Shown: positions 7,275-15,280 of the stretch, piece by piece | How the letters are laid out: every line of letters begins with the position of its first letter | How positions within the stretch are numbered: position 1 is the stretch's first letter | From: CAZXVW01 sp964644025 | GTDB taxonomy: Bacteria > Acidobacteriota > Terriglobia > Bryobacterales > Bryobacteraceae | Assembly (NCBI GenBank): GCA_964644025.1 | Contig: CAZXVW010000049.1 | Span: 1 to 23,343 of the forward strand | Length of the DNA stretch: 23,343 nucleotides | Direction of reading: 5' to 3' | The notes under the pieces: model-generated | What the model was told of the DNA's origin: nothing | The model's database searches: none | What the model saw: the letters and a program-made list of their open reading frames with translations, nothing else | Made by a program: the position numbers and the translations under genes

Positions 7275-9104
7275 CTAGTTCTCGGCCGAATGCAGGCCGC
7301 CAGCGCCCGCCTCCAGGCGGATGTTCGCCCGCGAGCAGTTCCACACGCAAGCTCCGCAGTGGATGCACTTCTCCCGGTCGAACACCGGCACGCCGCTCTC
7401 GCCCGGACGGATCGCCTCGCCGGAACAAATCTCGACGCAGGTGCGCGCGCGGCAACTCTCGCAGAGCGCCGGATCCAGAAAGACCACGTGATCGGCCACT
7501 CCGCCCGGCGCCTGCACCTTGCCACCCACCAGCAATGCGTCCTGCTGGCTCACCAGCAGTTTGCCGTCATATTCGATGGCCGGCCAGCCGCAGGCCTCCA
7601 TCAGCGCGTCGTGCAGCGGTTTGCCCTCGCGGGCGCACTCCCGCCGGATTCGCTCCAGTTCCCCGTCTCCCAGGCGGTCCGCGAAATACTCTTCCACGGC
7701 GCCGATCCGCTCCTGCGGCGGCAACGGCTTTCCCGGCATGGCCAACCGCCCGCTGGAGAGCCCCGCCAGGCCCATGCCGATCAGGCCGGTCAGAAAGCCC
7801 CGCTGGAAGCCGTCCCGCGCCCTTTCGGCAACCTTTGCCTCCCGGTCCACCCAACTGGCGCGCCGCCGTCCCACGTAGGCTTTCTCCAGGTTCTCCCGGG
7901 TGAACGGCTTGCCTTGCTCCAGCAGCTCGATGACTCCTTCGGCCAACTGCACCCCGGTGGTCCACGCCTCGTCCACCCCGGAGCCGGTCAGCACGTTCGT
8001 CGAACCGGAACCCTCTCCGATGCGGGCGTAGCCGTCACCGGCCAGGTAAGGTTCCCCCCGCCGCCCGGACTCAAGCAGCGACTTGGCGCCCCACGAGCGC
8101 AGCTTGCCACCCTTCAGGTAGCGCCACAGGTACGGGTGCTGGATGTAGTGCTGCAGGTAGCGATAGGCCGTGCGCACGGGGCTGTCGAACCACGACGGCA
8201 CGAAGATCCCCACCGACGCCACCCGCTCCGGATGCACGTAGAAGAAGCCGAAGATCTCCGGCTCCGGGTAGCCGAACGTGTGAAAAACCGTCCCCGGCTT
8301 CAGCTCCGCCGTCTGCGGCAGATCCACGACGAACTTCATCCCGACGGCCCATTCGTGGCGCGTGTGCCCGGCCGGCAAACCGATCTTCTCATCGATTTTG
8401 CGCCCCACCGGACCGACCGGCCCGTCACCCACCACCGTCAGAGCCGCCTTCACGTCCATCCCCGGCATGTAGCCCTCCGCCGGCTTTCCCTCCCGGTCGA
8501 CGCCCTGGTCCATCAGGCGCAGGCCGGCCACGCGGTCCTGTTCCCAGAGCGGCTCGGCCACCGGCGAGCCGGGCCAGATCTGCACCGCCCCGCTCAGCAT
8601 CAGTTGCTGGCCCACCCACTGGCTGAACTGCCCGATGGAAAGCACCAGCCCGCCGCTTTTGCGAAGGAAGCCGGGCGTGTACGGCAGCTCCAGTGCTTCG
8701 TGCCTCAACGGGGGTGCCAGGCGGAAGGCCCGCAGCAGCCGGTCCGCCACCCGCAGCAGAAAAGGCCGGCGGCTGGCGCCGATCGGGTCGAGCAGGTATA
8801 CGATCTTTTCCTCGCTCACTTCCGCCGCCATCGGAATCCCGGCCGGGTCGAGTTCGGGGAAACTCCGGCGAATGCCGCGCGCCCGGGTCACCAGGCCGGA
8901 AACCCCGAAGCCGACATCATCGGCCCGCTCGTAGCAGACCACCTGCAGCGGCATCCCGGGCATCACCTTGCTTTCCAGGGGCGCGGCCTCCGCATCGCTG
9001 AGCCGCCGGGCAATCGTAGTCAGGAAGCCGCCGGCGGCCGGCCCGAAGCCGGCGCAGGCAATGTCCACGTCCATGCTCTGGCGGGGAATTTCGCTCTCGC
9101 TCAT
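7275..9104 (-). CDS. ETF:quinone oxidoreductase, FixC-type flavoprotein fused to a FixX-like ferredoxin
   Basis: This is a 609-residue protein. ATG 9104 overlaps the stop of the acyl-CoA dehydrogenase in an ATGA (four-base overlap), so the two are translationally coupled; Met11 is an alternative start. The N-terminal Rossmann FAD motif is G19-F-G21-PAA-G25-G26, followed by an 'LQVVCYER' second strand. The middle of the chain carries 'LTVVGDGPVGPVGRK' and the second FAD motif region 'GDGYARIGEGSGSTNVLTGSGVDEAWTTGVQLAEGV'. The last 65 residues are a ferredoxin domain with Cys548, 551, 556, 560 and Cys580, 583, 586, 590. FixC and FixX are normally two genes, whereas eukaryotic-type ETF-QO is one chain with four Cys. 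This one has eight. It should take electrons from EtfAB and deliver them to quinone at the membrane. Confidence 0.87.
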   Translation of the reverse strand: MSESEIPRQSMDVDIACAGFGPAAGGFLTTIARRLSDAEAAPLESKVMPGMPLQVVCYERADDVGFGVSGLVTRARGIRRSFPELDPAGIPMAAEVSEEKIVYLLDPIGASRRPFLLRVADRLLRAFRLAPPLRHEALELPYTPGFLRKSGGLVLSIGQFSQWVGQQLMLSGAVQIWPGSPVAEPLWEQDRVAGLRLMDQGVDREGKPAEGYMPGMDVKAALTVVGDGPVGPVGRKIDEKIGLPAGHTRHEWAVGMKFVVDLPQTAELKPGTVFHTFGYPEPEIFGFFYVHPERVASVGIFVPSWFDSPVRTAYRYLQHYIQHPYLWRYLKGGKLRSWGAKSLLESGRRGEPYLAGDGYARIGEGSGSTNVLTGSGVDEAWTTGVQLAEGVIELLEQGKPFTRENLEKAYVGRRRASWVDREAKVAERARDGFQRGFLTGLIGMGLAGLSSGRLAMPGKPLPPQERIGAVEEYFADRLGDGELERIRRECAREGKPLHDALMEACGWPAIEYDGKLLVSQQDALLVGGKVQAPGGVADHVVFLDPALCESCRARTCVEICSGEAIRPGESGVPVFDREKCIHCGACVWNCSRANIRLEAGAGGLHSAEN

Positions 9105-11260
9105 GCCGGGTAGTCCAGCGCGGCGGGGATCATGACTCCGGTCAGCGCCCGCGCGGCCCGGTCCTTGGCCAGCAAGGCGCCGGTGAGGCAGCCGTCCAGC
9201 TTCGCCCGCAACCGGAGGAAATCTTCCAGGCCCTCGAAACCGGCGCCCGAGGCAGCCTTGGCCGGTTCGTCTTCCCCGTAACAGGCCGCGCAATTCTCAT
9301 CAGTCCAGCCCGGTGGGCGCTGATAGCCGAACACGAGTGCGGCGCAAATGCGGCCCACTTCGCCGGCCGCCCGGGCCACCTGCACGTGGGCCAGGTCGCT
9401 CAGAAAGGCCAGCGTGCCTTCCAGACCTTCCGCCACCACGGGATTTTGCGGACCTTTCTGCTCCAGCTCCAGCAGGTCGAGAATCTGCTGCCGCGAAGCC
9501 AGAATCCAGCACAGGGCATCGGCCAGCGGGAAGGTGACCCCTTGGCGCGCTCCCTGAAACAGCTTCGCCCCGGCCGCGTCCCGGGCCTTCCGGAGGTGTT
9601 CCAGCGTCCACAGCCACAGCCGCATCGCCGAGGCCAGCGTGCAGGCGCCGGTGCCGGGCCGCCGCCCCGCGATCTCCCGCATCTGGCGGATCCAGGCCCG
9701 GAACTGTGCCAGGAAGACCTCGTTCGCCATGGTGATGCTCAACTGCCGGCGCTGCACCGCCTCCGGGCCTTCGTAGGTGGCCTCCAACTGCGCGTCCATC
9801 CACTTCTGGCCCAGGAAACCGGGGCAATCCTCGGTGATGCCGTAGCCGCCCATCAGGCTGACCGCCTCCCGCATCACCGTCACCCCGTGCCCCGTGTTCC
9901 AGAGCTTCGTCGCCGGACAGAGCACGTTGGCCACCGAGTCCAGCAACAGGTAGCGGAGAATCGGATCGCCGCTAAGCTGCTCCCAGCGGGCCGGATCGCG
10001 CTTTTCCTCCGGCAGGGCTTGCATTGCGACGAGCGCGACGGCGTCCTTCTGGCGCCGCCGCAGGGCCTTGAACGTACCACTGCCCGGCTTGACTCCCTGT
10101 TCGGCCAGAATCCTGTCCTTTTCCCTTTCCAGCGGATCCAGTTCGTCGAACAAACGGGCGGCGGCGAAGCCGAGCGACGCCGCTGCTTCGCCGGTGGCCC
10201 AGATCTCCACCACCCGGTGCAACACATCCTCACGCTGCTGCAGGCCGAGCTCGTAACGCGGCGAGCCTTCCGGTACGCCCTCGGCCCCGCGGAACCGGTT
10301 CCGGTGGTAACGGATCAGCGGTTCGACGGCGGAAAGCAGCTTCGCGGCGGTCATCAGGCCCACCGTCACCCGCGTGCGGCGGAAGACGGCTTCGATGATC
10401 TCCCCGTGGCTGTAGTTCGGAATGATGACGCCGTCCTTCACCGTGTAACCGCCCACGATGCGGCTGGCGGGCACCTTGAGCTGGAAGACCGGGTCGTTGG
10501 TCGCCGAAAGTTGGTGCACCAGCTTGCGGGTGGCCGCGCCGCGATCGAAAACGCCCGGATCGGATTCCTCCAGGATCACCATGCAGCTTCCCTTGATGCG
10601 CTCGTCGCCGGAATCCACCGCCGCAGTGACGTAGTTGGCGAACGCCATGTTGGTGATGAAGCGGCCGCGCTTGGTCACTTCCAGGACCGGCTCGGCGCCC
10701 TCCTCCCACTCGGCGACGCGAACCTTGCCCGCGAGCAGGCCCGTTTCCACGCCCACGTAGGGCAGCGGCTCGGTCAGGCAGAATGCGCCGCGCCAGGGCG
10801 GCTGCCCGGGGCCCGCGCCGCCGGGCACCGAAAGGCCCATGTACCGCCTCTTCTGTTCCTCGGTGCCCCGCTCGTGGATCGGAGCCAGCGCCAGGCCGGT
10901 GGCCAGACTGCAGGTGGCCGCGCCGGCGTCCACCCAGGACAGCTCGAAGGCCGCCAGGGCCATGGCCAGGTTCTTCGGACCTTCGATGTAGCCGCCCTCT
11001 TCCGGATCCATGAACATGGACGTGATCCCGGCCGCGTCGAACTCGGCCAGCAGCTCCGCCTTCCGGTCGGTCCACTCGTGCGTGTTCCGCGCACCCTCGG
11101 CCACCATCCGGGCTACGGTTCCCCGGGCGATCTGGCGCACCGACTGCACCAGCATCTGCAAGTCGAACCGGTCGGCGAAGCGCCACAGGATCTGGCGCAC
11201 GTCGTCTCCAGGAAGCGTCCGCAGCGTAACGGCTTCATTCGTGGCGGCGCTCTTAGCCAT
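9101..11260 (-). CDS. Large acyl-CoA dehydrogenase
   Basis: This is a 719-residue FAD enzyme. ATG 11260 is preferred over ATG 11266: the GGAG lies about six bases before the former but touches the latter. The acyl-CoA dehydrogenase core is visible: 'EEGGYIEG' near 85-92, 'GAFCLTEP' near 158-165, 'NMAFANYV' near 204-211, 'MGGYGITEDCPGFLGQKWMD' near 470-490, and the catalytic Glu497 in 'ATYEGPEAVQRR'. Typical family members are about 380 residues. This one has a charged insertion around 370-432 and about 200 extra C-terminal residues, in the manner of VLCAD/ACAD9-type enzymes. It oxidises an acyl-CoA to an enoyl-CoA and passes electrons to ETF; the chain length is unknown. It is the first gene of the operon with ETF-QO, EtfB and EtfA. 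Confidence 0.9.
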   Translation of the reverse strand: MAKSAATNEAVTLRTLPGDDVRQILWRFADRFDLQMLVQSVRQIARGTVARMVAEGARNTHEWTDRKAELLAEFDAAGITSMFMDPEEGGYIEGPKNLAMALAAFELSWVDAGAATCSLATGLALAPIHERGTEEQKRRYMGLSVPGGAGPGQPPWRGAFCLTEPLPYVGVETGLLAGKVRVAEWEEGAEPVLEVTKRGRFITNMAFANYVTAAVDSGDERIKGSCMVILEESDPGVFDRGAATRKLVHQLSATNDPVFQLKVPASRIVGGYTVKDGVIIPNYSHGEIIEAVFRRTRVTVGLMTAAKLLSAVEPLIRYHRNRFRGAEGVPEGSPRYELGLQQREDVLHRVVEIWATGEAAASLGFAAARLFDELDPLEREKDRILAEQGVKPGSGTFKALRRRQKDAVALVAMQALPEEKRDPARWEQLSGDPILRYLLLDSVANVLCPATKLWNTGHGVTVMREAVSLMGGYGITEDCPGFLGQKWMDAQLEATYEGPEAVQRRQLSITMANEVFLAQFRAWIRQMREIAGRRPGTGACTLASAMRLWLWTLEHLRKARDAAGAKLFQGARQGVTFPLADALCWILASRQQILDLLELEQKGPQNPVVAEGLEGTLAFLSDLAHVQVARAAGEVGRICAALVFGYQRPPGWTDENCAACYGEDEPAKAASGAGFEGLEDFLRLRAKLDGCLTGALLAKDRAARALTGVMIPAALDYPA

Positions 11261-11465
11261 TCGCATCTCCCTTCATGGCGTGACTCGGCCCCGGGCGAAC
11301 GCTCACAGCACAGCCGTTTCCGCCAGCCGGGCATAAGAGCCGGCTTGCCAGCAGTGCGAGCAAACTTTCCAGGGTAGCGCTGACGCGCTCAGCGTCAAGT
11401 AGTTCATTATCGCAAGCCGGCCGCCGAACCCTCAAATCGTCGCGCGGTGTCCTAGGACCGCGGCC

Positions 11466-11494
11466 TTGCGCCACCGGTCCGCCGGTGCGATAAC
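11466..11494 (+). promoter_or_regulatory. Possible sigma-70-type promoter for the propeller-DUF3604 gene
   Basis: TTGCGC (11466-11471) and GATAAC (11489-11494) are 17 bases apart, ahead of the strong GGAGGA ribosome site and ATG 11529. The -35 matches the consensus at only three of six positions, so this is a weak call. It lies in the 268-base divergent spacer (11261-11528). Confidence 0.25.
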
Positions 11495-11528
11495 ATTGCT
11501 TTGAATCTGACGTAACGGAGGAACGGCA

Positions 11529-14375
11529 ATGTCAAGGAAGATCACTTACTGGCTGCTCACCGTCGCCGCGGTAGCTGGACTGCTGGCGCTGCTCAATCCG
11601 CCGGCGGTCGTCTTTTCCCAGTCTCCCGCCGTGGCTCCCCTCGCCGACGACGGCGTTGTCTCCATCCGGGTGCGGTTCGGTCTCACCGACACCGCTCCCC
11701 GCGCCTGGGACGGAACGCTCGCCGTGAAGAGCGGCCAGGTGCTGAACCTGCGAGACTGGCGCCCGCGCCCGAATCACCAGATTGAGGGCGTCACCGGCTG
11801 GAAGCTGGCCACGGTCAAAGGCCCCAACTTTCGCTTCCGCCCATGGGAGCAGGAACCGACGGTCGGGCCTCAGCCTTACCTGTTCATTCCCGGCCTCATC
11901 GTGGACGTCAAAGGGAACGGCGGCACCTCATTGCAATTCTCCACGAAGAACGGTTCGTTTACGGTGAAGCCGTTTGCCATCGCTCCCGGTGCTCCGCAAC
12001 GGTTCCTCGGCGGAGCGGTGATCGTCGATCGCGTTCCCACCGTGCAGAAGCTGTCTGGGCCCGGCTTTCAGAATGACTTCGCCACCCTCCTGGTCGGACC
12101 CGGCGGCGAGCTTTGGACGGCCTGGGTGGCTTACTCGGGCTGGAAGAACCAGGTCCGCGCCCGCCACTACAATGGCTCGGCCTGGGAACCGGAGCAGACC
12201 GTCTCCGGCGAGCACGGCGACATCTTCCTGGTCAAAGTGGGCCGCGACGCCGCCGGCGGCGTCTGGTTCATCTGGTCCTGCCAGGTCGACGGCAACTTCG
12301 ACCTGTACGGGCGGCGCTACGCGGGCGGCTCCTGGTCCGCCATCCAGCGGCTCACCACCGCTCCGCAGCCGGATATCTACCACGCCGTGGCCAGCGATTC
12401 CAGCGGCAACCTCTGGCTGGTCTGGCAAGGTTTCCGCAACGGCAAGTCCGACATCTTCGCGCGCCGCTACGACGGCTCCTCCTGGTCGCCGGAAGAGAAG
12501 GTGTCCCTTTCGCCGGCCAACGACTGGGAGCCGTCGGTGGCCGCCGACCGCGAAGGCCGCGTCTACGTCGCCTGGGATACCTATGACAAGGGCAACTACG
12601 ACGTCGTCCTGCGCAAGTACGAGAACGGACGCTGGTCCGAACTGGCCACGGTGGCGGCCACGCCCAAGTTCGAGGCCCACGTCAACTTGGCCTGTGACAG
12701 CCAAAACCGCCTGTGGGCCGCCTGGAACGAAAGCGGCACCCAGTGGGGCAAGGATACCGGCTTCCTGGTCAAGCGCCAGGGCACGCGCCTGTACCAGTCC
12801 CGCTGGATGGCGGTGGCCGTCTTCGAGGCGGGCCTGTGGCAGGAGCCGCTGACCGATATCGAGAGAGCACTCCCGGCCGGGCTGCGCGGCTACAATGACC
12901 TGCCCATCCTCCAGCCGGACGGCAAGGGCCGGATGTGGCTTCTGTTCCGGCACCGGCGCCCCCGGATTCTCGACACGCCGAGCGATGCGCCGATGCACAA
13001 GGCCGCGTGGGAAATCTACGCCACCAGCTATGACGGCGCCCGCTGGGCGACGCCCATCGCTGTTCCATTCAGCCGCGGCCGCACCGACATGCGCATCGGC
13101 GTCGGCGCGGACGCCGCCGGCAACATTTACGCCGCCTGGCCTACCGACAACCGCGACTTCGAAACTTTCTTGTTCCAGCACGCCGACGTCTACGCGGCGC
13201 GGATCCCCGGCTTTCCCGGTCCACCCGCGGCGGCGAAGTTCCGCCGGCGCATCCCCGCCAAGATCCAGAGTTATCCATTGCACCCTAACGAAGCCCAGGA
13301 CCTGGCTCGCATCCGTGGCTATGCCATCAACTCCGGCGGCAAGACGTACCACATCTACCGCGGCGACACGCATCGCCACACCGAGTTCTCCCACGACGGC
13401 CACAACGACGGCAGTCTGGTCGATACTTACCGCTACGCCATCGACGCCGTATCGCTCGACTACCTGATGGTCAGCGACCACAACAACCGGGGCGGCCCCG
13501 ACGTCGAGTACGTCAACTGGCTGCTGCAACAAATGGCCGACGTGCTCATGCTGCCGGGCCGCTTCGAACCGCTGTATGGTTACGAGCGCAGCGTGCGCTA
13601 CCCGAACGGGCACCGCAACGTCATCTTCTTTGAGCGCGGCCACCCGACCCTGCCGATTCCGCCTGAGGAGGCCCGGGGCAAGACCGGCGCCGAGGCCCTC
13701 TACGCGTACCTGAAGAAATACGACGGCATCGCCATCTCGCACACTCCCGCCACCGGCATGGGAACCGACTGGCGCGACAACGACCCCGCGGTGGAACCGC
13801 TGGTCGAAATCTACCAGGGCGACCGCGTCTCGGCCGAATACGAGGGCGCGCCCAAGGCCGCCTGGAGCGGCAAGCTCACCGGGGCGCCAGGCGGACTCCG
13901 CCCGCTCGGCTACGTCTGGAACGCCTGGGCCAAGGGCTACAAGCTCGGCGTGCAGGCCAGCTCGGATCACCTGTCCACTCACATCTCTTACGCCTGCACC
14001 ATCTCGGAAGAATACTCGCGCCGCGGCCTGGTCGAGGCCATGAAGAAACGCCACAGCTACGGCGCCACCGATAACATCATCCTCGACTACCGGCTCCAGA
14101 CCAGCGACGGGAAGGAGTACCTGCAGGGCGATATCCTCAAGGCCGGCCGCGGCTTCAAGCTGCTCGTCAAGGTGATCGGCACCGCGCCCATCCGCCAGAT
14201 CGATATCATCAAGAACAACAAGTTCCTGCACACGCGCCAGCCGATGCAGCAGGACGTAAGCTTCACTTTCGAGGACAGCAACGCCGGGGAGGGCAACGCA
14301 TATTACTACGTGCGAGTGCAACAGGTGGACAACCAGATGGCCTGGAGTTCGCCGATCTGGGTGAACGCCGAATGA
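11529..14375 (+). CDS. Exported beta-propeller / DUF3604 (PHP-like) metallo-hydrolase
   Basis: This 948-residue protein starts at ATG 11529, with GGAGGA seven bases upstream. Residues 1-31 form a signal peptide or N-terminal anchor (MSRKITYWLLTVAAVAGLLALL). Residues about 175-560 hold repeated blades of around 50 residues, seen as 'ARHYNGSAWEPEQ', 'GRRYAGGSWSAIQ', 'ARRYDGSSWSPEE' and 'LRKYENGRWSEL', each next to a 'G-LWTAW/VWFIW/LWLVW/VYVAWD' strand. This is a propeller-like exo-sialidase-type repeat. From about 600 the DUF3604 domain begins: His615-x-His617 in 'GDTHRHTEFSHDG', Asp650-His651 in 'SDHNN', 'AISHTPATG' and 'ASSDHLSTHIS'. These are metal-binding His/Asp sets as in PHP-type hydrolases. 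The substrate is unknown. It precedes the PPK2 pair by 98 bases in the same direction; whether they share a transcript is unclear. Confidence 0.85.
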   Translation: MSRKITYWLLTVAAVAGLLALLNPPAVVFSQSPAVAPLADDGVVSIRVRFGLTDTAPRAWDGTLAVKSGQVLNLRDWRPRPNHQIEGVTGWKLATVKGPNFRFRPWEQEPTVGPQPYLFIPGLIVDVKGNGGTSLQFSTKNGSFTVKPFAIAPGAPQRFLGGAVIVDRVPTVQKLSGPGFQNDFATLLVGPGGELWTAWVAYSGWKNQVRARHYNGSAWEPEQTVSGEHGDIFLVKVGRDAAGGVWFIWSCQVDGNFDLYGRRYAGGSWSAIQRLTTAPQPDIYHAVASDSSGNLWLVWQGFRNGKSDIFARRYDGSSWSPEEKVSLSPANDWEPSVAADREGRVYVAWDTYDKGNYDVVLRKYENGRWSELATVAATPKFEAHVNLACDSQNRLWAAWNESGTQWGKDTGFLVKRQGTRLYQSRWMAVAVFEAGLWQEPLTDIERALPAGLRGYNDLPILQPDGKGRMWLLFRHRRPRILDTPSDAPMHKAAWEIYATSYDGARWATPIAVPFSRGRTDMRIGVGADAAGNIYAAWPTDNRDFETFLFQHADVYAARIPGFPGPPAAAKFRRRIPAKIQSYPLHPNEAQDLARIRGYAINSGGKTYHIYRGDTHRHTEFSHDGHNDGSLVDTYRYAIDAVSLDYLMVSDHNNRGGPDVEYVNWLLQQMADVLMLPGRFEPLYGYERSVRYPNGHRNVIFFERGHPTLPIPPEEARGKTGAEALYAYLKKYDGIAISHTPATGMGTDWRDNDPAVEPLVEIYQGDRVSAEYEGAPKAAWSGKLTGAPGGLRPLGYVWNAWAKGYKLGVQASSDHLSTHISYACTISEEYSRRGLVEAMKKRHSYGATDNIILDYRLQTSDGKEYLQGDILKAGRGFKLLVKVIGTAPIRQIDIIKNNKFLHTRQPMQQDVSFTFEDSNAGEGNAYYYVRVQQVDNQMAWSSPIWVNAE

Positions 14376-14473
14376 AAATCTCCCCGGCGCTTCCGGCGCG
14401 GAAACCAGGCCGGCGGCTCCGGGCGGCTAACCTCATTGTGCGGGCCGGCCGATAACCGTAAGGGAGGGCTCGG

Positions 14474-15280
14474 ATGCTCGAGCAAGTCAATCTCGACCGG
14501 AAGCTGCCCAAGCGGCGGTACAAGCAGCTTCTGCCGGAGCTGCAGCGCCGGCTCTATGACCTGGAAAAGGCCTGCTGGGACCAGAACGTCCCGGTCATCG
14601 TCATCTTCGAGGGCTGGGACGCGGCCGGCAAAGGCTCCGCCATTGCGACCTTGACCGAGCGGCTGGACCCGCGCGGTTTCAAACTCTATCCGATCCGCGC
14701 CCCGCGTACCTACGAGCAGCAGCACCCGTGGCTCTGGCGGTTCTGGCTGAAGACGCCCAACTACGGCGAAATCGCCATCTTCGATGGAAGCTGGTACGGC
14801 CGCGTTCTGGTCGAGCGCGTCGAGAAGCTCACGCCGAAAAAGGAGTGGCGCAAGGCCTACCGCGACATCTCCGAATTCGAGCAGATGCTGGCCGACGACG
14901 GCACGGCCATCATCAAGTTCTGGCTGCACATCAGCAAGAAGGAACAGCGCAAGCGCTTCCGGGCGCTCGAGAAGGATCCGCTGGAGAGCTGGCGCGTCAC
15001 GCCGGAGGACTGGGAGCGGCACCGCAACTATGAAGACTACCGGCTGGCGGCCGAGGAAATGTTCGAGCGCACCGAGGCGGAATGGGCGCCGTGGACCATC
15101 GTCGAAGCCACCGATCGCTGGTTCGCCCGCCGCAAGATCTTCGACACGCTGATCCGCGCGCTGGAGGAGCGGCTCGGCGACAAGGCCCCGCCTTACCGGA
15201 AAATGAAGGCCGCCGCCCGCCGCCAGGAGACCGCTCAGCAGGAAGCAAGAGCCGCCCAGGAAACCGGGAGGGAGGCCTGA
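14474..15280 (+). CDS. ppk2: Polyphosphate kinase 2 family protein (first of tandem pair)
   Basis: This 268-residue protein starts at ATG 14474, with AAGGGAGGG five to six bases upstream. It shows the PPK2 P-loop 'GWDAAGKGS' (47-55), 'LDPRGF', 'IAIFDGSWYGRVLVERVE' (100-117) and 'KFWLHISKKEQRKRF'. PPK2 enzymes transfer phosphate between polyphosphate and nucleotides (NDP or NMP, depending on class) in the cytoplasm. The Walker-B/lid segment normally reads F-D-R-S-W-Y; here residue 105 is Gly, with Arg in the downstream copy. The rest of the site appears intact. The C-terminal ~30 residues are Ala/Gln/Arg-rich. The stop shares its last base with the start of the next gene (TGATG), so translation is coupled. 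The PPK2 class cannot be settled by eye. Confidence 0.92.
   Translation: MLEQVNLDRKLPKRRYKQLLPELQRRLYDLEKACWDQNVPVIVIFEGWDAAGKGSAIATLTERLDPRGFKLYPIRAPRTYEQQHPWLWRFWLKTPNYGEIAIFDGSWYGRVLVERVEKLTPKKEWRKAYRDISEFEQMLADDGTAIIKFWLHISKKEQRKRFRALEKDPLESWRVTPEDWERHRNYEDYRLAAEEMFERTEAEWAPWTIVEATDRWFARRKIFDTLIRALEERLGDKAPPYRKMKAAARRQETAQQEARAAQETGREA

Noticed and set aside
6415..7455. EtfB starting at 7455 (346 residues)
   Set aside because: The extra 77 residues overlap the ferredoxin coding region in another frame and lack family similarity; ATG 7224 has a proper ribosome site.
7212..9113. Plus-strand ORF of 633 residues opposite the ETF:quinone oxidoreductase
   Set aside because: It is a shadow: His/Arg/Pro/Gln-rich with no motif, whereas the minus strand has FAD and ferredoxin motifs.
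9386..11377. Plus-strand ORF of 663 residues opposite the acyl-CoA dehydrogenase
   Set aside because: It is a shadow for the same reasons; the catalytic motifs are all on the minus strand.
11466..11510. Sigma-54 promoter near 'GGTGCGATAACATTGC'
   Set aside because: The GG and GC are 12 bases apart, not the required 10, and the flanks do not match TGGCAC/TTGCA.
11928..14321. Minus-strand ORF of 797 residues opposite the propeller-DUF3604 gene
   Set aside because: It is a shadow: low-complexity Val/Ala/Gly/Asp-rich reading with no family pattern.
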